A DNA stretch of 9,792 nt from NCBI GenBank assembly GCA_900771365.1, contig CAAGNU010000216.1, positions 1 through 9,792 of the forward strand, written 5' to 3'. Both the position numbers and the translations under genes were made by a program. A model generated the notes under the pieces. The model was not told the origin of the DNA. It ran no database searches and saw only the letters and a program-made list of their open reading frames with translations. This document shows, piece by piece, positions 6,098 to 9,792 of the stretch. This stretch comes from Bacteroidales bacterium. GTDB taxonomy: Bacteria; Bacteroidota; Bacteroidia; Bacteroidales; P3. How positions within the stretch are numbered: the stretch's first letter is position 1; the number at the start of each line of letters is the position of its first letter.

Positions 6098-8462
6098 AAT
6101 TTTCCACACATGTATTGCCGCGACGGGAGAGGATGAGGACGTAGGTTTCTTCTTTGGGGGCGAGGGTGTAGGGCATCACGGCTTGGCGGGAGGCGGGCAT
6201 AGAGTGGTAGTAGGCAAGCTGTGCTTCGAGGTCGCTCTGAATGATAGCAAAGAGGCTGTCGGACGTAGCCATACGGCCTATATTGCTGTAGCACTCGGCG
6301 ATATGATAGGCCAGCGTGACGTCCTGCAGCGTGCTGAGCGGTATCTCTCGGAGCGTCTTGTCAAGAACGGCAGCCGCACTATCGCGGCAGCCGCGGTCGG
6401 CCAGATTTTGCGATAGCAGCAGCACGTCGCGCCAATACTGCTCCAAGAACTTACAGGAAACCTCGTCGATATGCACTCCCTCGATGCTGTGCCAACCCAT
6501 GCTGCTCATGATGTGGCGATAGCAGGGCTCCACGGCCACGCTGTCGCACGGCTCGGACATGAGGCGGTAGGCGTTACCCTCCAGCTGGAATTTCCCTGAA
6601 TAGCGGCTTCCGTACTGATTATAGGCGTAATGCGAGAAATAGACGGGACGCCCGACCGCCATGCTCTCGTCGAGGAGGTCGAGGAAATTATGCCAGCCCA
6701 TAAGGCCGATGTTCTCAACGCGGACGTCGGGGCGCACCCTCTCAACAGTCTGGGCATACCATAGCGGGAAGGTGTCGTTATCGCCGTAGGTGAAGAGCAC
6801 GCTGCCCCGCTCGTCCTGCTCACAGGAGTTGATGATGTTTACAGCCGCATCACGCGCCACATAGCGGCCGCTACGGTCATGGTCGTCCCAGTTCTGGCAA
6901 GCCATCAACAGCGGCACCCCAAGCAGCAACAGTGGCAGCACGTCTTTCGGCCAATCGGGCATCTTTAGTCTCTGCGTCAGATTGGACAGAAGTCCTGCCA
7001 GCCACGAGGCGCCGAAGGCGATGAAGATGCAGTAGGCGTAGAAACTGAGTATATAGGCGTAATCCCGTTCGCGAGGCTCATAGCAGGGGTGGTTCAGGTA
7101 GAGGGAGAGGATGATGCCGCCCATGAGGAAGAGCGTCATCGCGGTCCAAAAGGCACGGCGATTGTCGGACAGGAACCCTATTCCTAAGAGCCCCAGCAGC
7201 AACGGCAGGAGGAAGTATACGTTGCGTCCCTCTGTATGGAGGCTCTCTGGCGGACGCTGCCCCGTGCTGACCAGCATCGCGTCGATGTGCGGGAAGCCTG
7301 TGATAAACTGGCCGTTCTGCGGCGACCCATAGCCCTGGCGGTCGTTGTAGCGGCCCGAGAAGTTCCACATCAGATAGCGGATATACATGTACGTGAGCTG
7401 ATAGGTGCCATAAAAGCGTGCATTCCCCACAAACGAGGTGTCGCCCCCACACCACGAGGCATTGTATTCCGCGTCATGCTCGTGATGGCGCCACATGCGG
7501 GGATAGAGCGGCGCTTTCTCGTACTGCTCACGTCCGATATAGCGTTTGAAATCCTGGTAGGTAGAAGGGTGGTTCTCATTGATAGGTGTGCCTGCGGCAG
7601 AGCGGATGGGGATGGTGAGATAGGGCGTGAGGCCGAGACAGAAGAAGAGCAGCAGCAGGGGCAGCAGTTTTAATTGAGATTTGAAGATTTGAAGATTTGG
7701 AGATTTAGGGATTGGATGATTGTGATGATTGCCTTTCCCCTCTAATCCTCCAATCTTCTCATCTTTCAATCTATTTTGGAGGTCATGATTCTTCAGCAAG
7801 AAGAGCAGCAGCACAGCGGGGGCTGTGAGCAGCGTCAATAGGTGGACGCAGACCCCCATGCCGAGGAGCAAAGCGATGAGCAGCAGCCAGCGTGGAGCAT
7901 AGTCCTCATCCTCGCACTGATACCAGCGTATCGCTGCCCACAACGTGACCGAGGCGATGAGCATGGCGAGGCTGTACACCTCGCTCTCCACAGCCGAGAA
8001 CCACGCCGTGTCGCAGAAAAGGTAGCAGAGCGAACCCACTACGGCAGCAAGCCGTGGCATAGCGGCAGGCCGCTTTTCTGCCTCCGCCACAGTGGCTTTC
8101 TTCCTACCTTTCTTAACCTTAACTCTCGGGGTGCGAGATGACGGCGTATCAAAAAGACGGAAGAGGCGCACGATAGTCCAATACAGGAACGTCACCGTGA
8201 GCCCCCCGGCCACGGCAGAGAGTGCGTTGCAGCATTTGGCGACAACCATCACATCGCCACCAGCCAGCCACGAAAAAGCATGGGCGAGAAGCTGATACAA
8301 TGGCGCTCCCGGAGGATGTCCCACCTGAAGGAGGTATGAGACGGCGATAAACTCCCCGCAGTCCCAGAAACTAGTCGTAGGCTCAAGGGTGAGGAGGTAG
8401 ACTGCCGTGGCCGCCAAACCCAGCAGCCAGCCTGTGACAATATCTCTGTTCCAAAACTTCAT
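6096..8462 (-). CDS. DUF2723 (TMEM260-like) multi-pass membrane protein, probable GT-C-type sugar transferase
   Basis: Starts at the ATG at 8462 (MKFWNRDIVTG), with ACAGG a few nt upstream; the frame extends to 8501 but the extra 13 residues do not resemble the family. 788 residues. Family hallmarks: EPTTSFWDCGEF (27-38) in the first extracytoplasmic loop, GHPPGAP (48-54), EPRERDYAY (462-470) and GDNDTFPLWYAQ (560-571). About ten hydrophobic segments fill the first 520 residues; the rest is a soluble, partly helical, TPR-like domain. The human homologue TMEM260 is a protein O-mannosyltransferase, and Bacteroidota have a general O-glycosylation system on secreted proteins, so a role in extracytoplasmic sugar transfer is a reasonable inference, not shown here. 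Two loops are unusual: a basic one (107-137, VKVKKGRKK) and one at 231-262 encoded by an 8-nt-period repeat. It follows lptE after 102 nt of non-coding DNA. Confidence 0.88.
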   Translation of the reverse strand: MKFWNRDIVTGWLLGLAATAVYLLTLEPTTSFWDCGEFIAVSYLLQVGHPPGAPLYQLLAHAFSWLAGGDVMVVAKCCNALSAVAGGLTVTFLYWTIVRLFRLFDTPSSRTPRVKVKKGRKKATVAEAEKRPAAMPRLAAVVGSLCYLFCDTAWFSAVESEVYSLAMLIASVTLWAAIRWYQCEDEDYAPRWLLLIALLLGMGVCVHLLTLLTAPAVLLLFLLKNHDLQNRLKDEKIGGLEGKGNHHNHPIPKSPNLQIFKSQLKLLPLLLLFFCLGLTPYLTIPIRSAAGTPINENHPSTYQDFKRYIGREQYEKAPLYPRMWRHHEHDAEYNASWCGGDTSFVGNARFYGTYQLTYMYIRYLMWNFSGRYNDRQGYGSPQNGQFITGFPHIDAMLVSTGQRPPESLHTEGRNVYFLLPLLLGLLGIGFLSDNRRAFWTAMTLFLMGGIILSLYLNHPCYEPRERDYAYILSFYAYCIFIAFGASWLAGLLSNLTQRLKMPDWPKDVLPLLLLGVPLLMACQNWDDHDRSGRYVARDAAVNIINSCEQDERGSVLFTYGDNDTFPLWYAQTVERVRPDVRVENIGLMGWHNFLDLLDESMAVGRPVYFSHYAYNQYGSRYSGKFQLEGNAYRLMSEPCDSVAVEPCYRHIMSSMGWHSIEGVHIDEVSCKFLEQYWRDVLLLSQNLADRGCRDSAAAVLDKTLREIPLSTLQDVTLAYHIAECYSNIGRMATSDSLFAIIQSDLEAQLAYYHSMPASRQAVMPYTLAPKEETYVLILSRRGNTCVEN
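7677..7772 (-). repeat. 8-nt-period inverted repeat array inside the DUF2723 gene
   Basis: Block 1 on the plus strand repeats every 8 nt from 7679 to about 7726: ATTTGAAG twice, ATTTGGAG, ATTTAGGG, ATTGGATG and a degenerate sixth. Block 2 (7744-7775) reads AATCCTCC, AATCTTCT, CATCTTTC, AATCTATT. The blocks are inverted copies: 7677-7705 pairs with 7744-7772 at 22 of 29 positions. The array is translated without a break as a loop including KIGGLEGKGNHHNHPIPKS between two membrane helices. Confidence 0.7.
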
Positions 8463-8564
8463 AACCTGTTTTTGTGTGAACCGTGACCAGTGAACTGACA
8501 ATACAAACTGGCGGCAACCGTCCTAATTCTCAATTCTCACTTTTCAATTCTCAACTAATTAGAC
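8463..8564 (-). other. lptE-DUF2723 intergenic spacer with heptamer repeat
   Basis: At 8526-8553 there are four 7-nt units on the plus strand: ATTCTCA, ATTCTCA, CTTTTCA, ATTCTCA. This is the same sequence family as the arrays inside mnmE but in the opposite orientation on the chromosome. No TAnnTTTG box or hairpin with T-tract was seen, so lptE and the DUF2723 gene may be co-transcribed. Confidence 0.6.
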
Positions 8565-9089
8565 CTACCAGTTCACCACAGACTTATTGAAAATATCCTC
8601 GCACAGCTCCGTGACAATCTCTGCCACGAGGCTCTGCTCCACAGAGGAGAAGTCGAGCGCGGCGTTATAGTCCTTGAAGCGTGAGAAACTTTGGTCGAAA
8701 TCGGTATCGGGGTCGTAGCGGTTCGTAAAAGACACCTTGATAGTGATGGTGAGGCGGTTGGTGGCCACATTATCATCGCTGCTCACCGACGATGCCCGCG
8801 TGTTGTAGTCCGAAATCTCGCCGCTAATCTGGAGGTCGCCGCTGCTGCTGATTACGTTCAGGCTCGTCTGCGTGGAGAACATCTGCGACAGCTCATCATA
8901 GAACTTCTGGCTCAGCTGCGGGTTCACCGTGGCGGCATAGTTGGGGAATGGCTTGACGGAGATAGTCTTAGCCTCGGGCGGGATGGATGCGCCCGTGAAA
9001 GAGTAGCCGCCCGTGCAGCCCGAGAGTCCACAGAGGCAGAGCATAACGGCAAGCGCCGACACCAGTTTACATCCTAACGCATTACTCAT
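8565..9089 (-). CDS. lptE: LptE-family LPS-assembly lipoprotein
   Basis: LptE is the outer-membrane lipoprotein that plugs the LptD barrel and helps deliver LPS to the cell surface. The 174-residue protein has a lipoprotein signal peptide: a basic residue near the N-terminus, a hydrophobic core (LVSALAVMLCLCG) and lipobox LSGC with Cys25 as the lipidated residue. The mature part has the Bacteroidota LptE pattern: GYSFTGASIPPEAKTISVKPFPN, then NPQLSQKFYDELSQMF, GDLQISGEISDY, a beta-strand ending FTNRYDPDTDFDQSFS and a C-terminal helix ending in VVNW. The size is usual for the family. The start ATG lies 3 nt after the stop of the 56-residue ORF, and both codons sit inside a heptamer-repeat copy (TGAATAATGAGTAATG). 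I am confident of the family; lptE is partly a naming inference because sequence identity across phyla is low. Confidence 0.88.
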   Translation of the reverse strand: MSNALGCKLVSALAVMLCLCGLSGCTGGYSFTGASIPPEAKTISVKPFPNYAATVNPQLSQKFYDELSQMFSTQTSLNVISSSGDLQISGEISDYNTRASSVSSDDNVATNRLTITIKVSFTNRYDPDTDFDQSFSRFKDYNAALDFSSVEQSLVAEIVTELCEDIFNKSVVNW

Positions 9090-9095
9090 TATTCA
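9080..9095 (-). repeat. Heptamer-type repeat forming the lptE stop/start junction
   Basis: The minus strand reads TGAATAATGAGTAATG. TGA (9095-9093) ends the upstream small ORF, and ATG (9089-9087) starts lptE. The identical 16 nt occurs on the plus strand at 9677-9692, where it continues as further 7-nt units. Confidence 0.65.
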
Positions 9096-9263
9096 AATGT
9101 TCCGTGAGTCGTGGTCGATGTGCTGCTCGTCCTGGAGAAGCCACAGCATATAGGACGACTGCTGTTCCATATAGTCGAGAATCTCGATTTTCTGAGTGAG
9201 GTCGGTGATTTTATTAATCTCCGACACAAGCTGGTCGATTTTTACTTTCAAATTGTTATCCAT
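9093..9263 (-). CDS. Small coiled-coil-like protein, 56 residues, directly upstream of lptE
   Basis: The ORF runs from ATG at 9263 to TGA at 9093, beginning MDNNLKVKIDQLVSEINKIT and ending DHDSRNI. I do not recognise it. Residues 3-32 have hydrophobic residues at heptad-like spacing (L, V, I, L, I, I, L, I, I, L) with many charged residues between, suggesting a short coiled coil. The tail contains an aromatic/hydrophobic cluster (YMLWLL) and a charged end. There is no signal peptide. Support for a real gene: a good -7 box about 48 nt upstream, an uninterrupted reading frame, and 3-nt spacing to lptE. Against it: small size, and a plus-strand frame (9111-9329) overlaps it. If real, it probably works with or is co-regulated with LptE; that is inference. 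Confidence 0.6.
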   Translation of the reverse strand: MDNNLKVKIDQLVSEINKITDLTQKIEILDYMEQQSSYMLWLLQDEQHIDHDSRNI

Positions 9264-9294
9264 ATAGTTAAGTATGATAGTACGTTATTAATTA

Positions 9295-9318
9295 CACATA
9301 TTTTGATGTGCAAAGATA
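9295..9318 (-). promoter_or_regulatory. Bacteroidota-type promoter (-7 box) for the lptE cluster
   Basis: The minus strand reads TATCTTTGCAC at 9318-9308, an exact TAnnTTTG -7 box (9311-9318). A clear -33 TTTG at the usual distance is missing; that stretch consists of AATAATG heptamers. Transcription would begin near 9304, giving a leader of about 40 nt before the ATG at 9263. CACAT/ATGTG (9295-9299 and 9306-9310) forms a small inverted repeat at the expected start site, possibly an operator or a 5' hairpin. Confidence 0.6.
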
Positions 9319-9324
9319 CAAAAA

Positions 9325-9345
9325 AATAATGAATAATGAATAATT
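9325..9345. repeat. AATAATG heptamer array, three units
   Basis: AATAATG (9325-9331), AATAATG (9332-9338) and AATAATT (9339-9345), directly upstream of the -7 box, where the -33 element would lie. Confidence 0.7.
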
Positions 9346-9405
9346 TAGTTATGATTATCCGCGATTGCCCCCAAAAGTACAGTCTGTGCCGGAATGACGC
9401 GGCGG

Positions 9406-9426
9406 CCTCCCCTTTGGGGAGGGGTG
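9406..9426. repeat. GC-rich palindromic repeat
   Basis: CCTCCCC (9406-9412), TTT loop, GGGGAGG (9416-9422): a perfect 7-bp stem followed by GGTG and a further G-rich stretch to about 9436. Similar to the module inside mnmE at 1257-1305, whose reverse complement reads CTCCCCTTTC-GGAAAGGGGTGG. In the minus direction no T-tract follows, so it is not a typical terminator. Confidence 0.6.
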
Positions 9427-9547
9427 CTGGAGGGGGTAGAGAGGCTGGCTTTTATGCCTGTCATGCTTTGGGTGATGCGGAGGGGTGTGCTTTTATTGTT
9501 TCTGGGTGGTGTTTTATTTGTTTTTTTGGGGGATGGAGAGGGGCGTG

Positions 9548-9677
9548 ATTTTTTAACATTTGAATTAACATTTGGACCAAACCCACATCAGACTCACATC
9601 AGACTCACATCAAACCCACTCATTTTTTGGAAATGTTAAAAAATGGAGCTGGAGGGGTGGAAAAATTTTAACATTTT
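9548..9677. repeat. AAATGTTAA motif cluster with a 14-nt perfect inverted pair
   Basis: ATTTTTTAACATTT (9548-9561) and AAATGTTAAAAAAT (9631-9644) are exact reverse complements 69 nt apart. TTAACATTTG is also repeated directly at 9553-9562 and 9565-9574, and TTTTAACATTTT recurs at 9666-9677. That makes four copies of AAATGTTAA in about 125 bp, three on the minus strand and one on the plus. Possibly binding sites or a large stem-loop; I know of no named regulator for it. Confidence 0.5.
9584..9616. repeat. 11-nt tandem repeat, three units
   Basis: CACATCAGACT (9584-9594), CACATCAGACT (9595-9605) and CACATCAAACC (9606-9616), followed by a decayed CACTC. The array sits inside the loop of the inverted AAATGTTAAAAAAT pair. 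Confidence 0.75.
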
Positions 9678-9705
9678 GAATAATGAGTAATGAATGCTGA
9701 ATTCA
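9677..9705 (+). repeat. Heptamer array GAATAAT, four units
   Basis: GAATAAT (9678-9684), GAGTAAT (9685-9691), GAATGCT (9692-9698), GAATTCA (9699-9705). The first 16 nt (9677-9692) are identical to the lptE stop/start junction on the minus strand at 9080-9095. Confidence 0.65.
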
Positions 9706-9755
9706 ACCAACAAACGCAACAGAGTTGACCAGGCTGACCATGTTTGTATCGTTTG

Positions 9756-9763
9756 CAAATATA
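9756..9763 (-). promoter_or_regulatory. -7-like box near the right edge
   Basis: The minus strand reads TATATTTG (9763-9756), followed by CA, matching TAnnTTTG. No -33 TTTG is seen at the normal distance before the window ends. If used, it would give a leader of almost 500 nt for the lptE cluster or a short untranslated RNA across the repeats. The surrounding GTTTGCAAAT is partly palindromic, so it may be chance. Confidence 0.3.
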
Positions 9764-9792
9764 CTACAAATTTTTGAAATAGGGGATATATA

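Larger units (their letters stand above)
9264..9792. other. Non-coding right-hand region upstream of the lptE cluster
   Basis: No credible gene on either strand. Overlapping plus-strand frames at 9336-9548 and 9394-9639 start in or run through repeat DNA and resemble nothing known; minus-strand frames are very short. The region holds a -7 box (9311-9318), AATAATG heptamers (9325-9345), a GC-rich palindrome (9406-9422), inverted AAATGTTAAAAAAT copies, an 11-nt tandem repeat, a further heptamer array and a second -7-like box near the edge, each listed separately. Confidence 0.6.

Noticed and set aside
9111..9329. Plus-strand frame overlapping the 56-residue ORF
   Set aside because: It starts at a GTG inside the other ORF, runs through the minus-strand -7 box and has no supporting neighbour; the minus-strand ORF has a promoter and tight spacing to lptE.
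9584..9616. CRISPR-like array
   Set aside because: The units are 11 nt and directly adjacent with no spacers, so this is a plain tandem repeat.
9394..9639. Plus-strand frame with hydrophobic segments in the right-hand region
   Set aside because: It begins in the GC-rich palindrome and ends through the 11-nt tandem repeat; the sequence is translated repeat DNA.

Overview
The window looks like chromosomal DNA from a member of the Bacteroidales (Bacteroidota), probably of the Prevotella/Bacteroides kind. The evidence is a Bacteroidota-type LptE lipoprotein, a large DUF2723 membrane protein, a UvrA without the usual first CxxC pair of zinc module 1, a TAnnTTTG -7 promoter box, and dispersed AT-rich heptamer and GC-rich palindromic repeats of the type common between genes in this order. 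The genus cannot be fixed from the sequence alone.

Layout. At the left edge (1-429, + strand) is the 3' end of an unrecognised, visibly AT-rich gene. An intergenic stretch (430-827) lies between convergent genes and carries REP-like palindromes. From about 9320 down to 828 everything reads on the minus strand, in this transcription order: a 56-residue coiled-coil-like protein (9263-9093); lptE (9089-8565); a DUF2723 GT-C-like membrane protein (8462-6096); uvrA (5929-3113); a four-helix membrane protein with an acidic tail (3031-2348); and mnmE (2351-828). The 56-residue ORF and lptE are 3 nt apart, and the membrane protein and mnmE overlap by ATGA, so those pairs are probably co-translated. 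Whether all six genes share one transcript is not visible. A weak A/T hairpin and a possible promoter precede uvrA. The right end (9264-9792) has no credible gene but holds a -7 box, tandem and inverted repeats and a GC-rich palindrome.

How the genes fit together. LptE (outer-membrane LPS assembly) and the DUF2723 protein (possible sugar transfer outside the cytoplasm) concern the envelope. UvrA (nucleotide excision repair) and MnmE (tRNA wobble-uridine modification) are housekeeping. No defence, CRISPR or complete mobile system is visible.

The most unusual feature is repeat DNA inside coding sequence. A 7-nt-period repeat (gene-sense TCTCAAY-like, or GAATAAT-like) appears at about eight places. 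It is in frame in the MnmE GTPase domain, where the protein has some 45 extra residues, and also forms the MnmE N-terminal linker. One copy forms the stop/start junction of lptE. A related 8-nt-period inverted array is translated into a loop of the DUF2723 protein. No such array was seen in uvrA.
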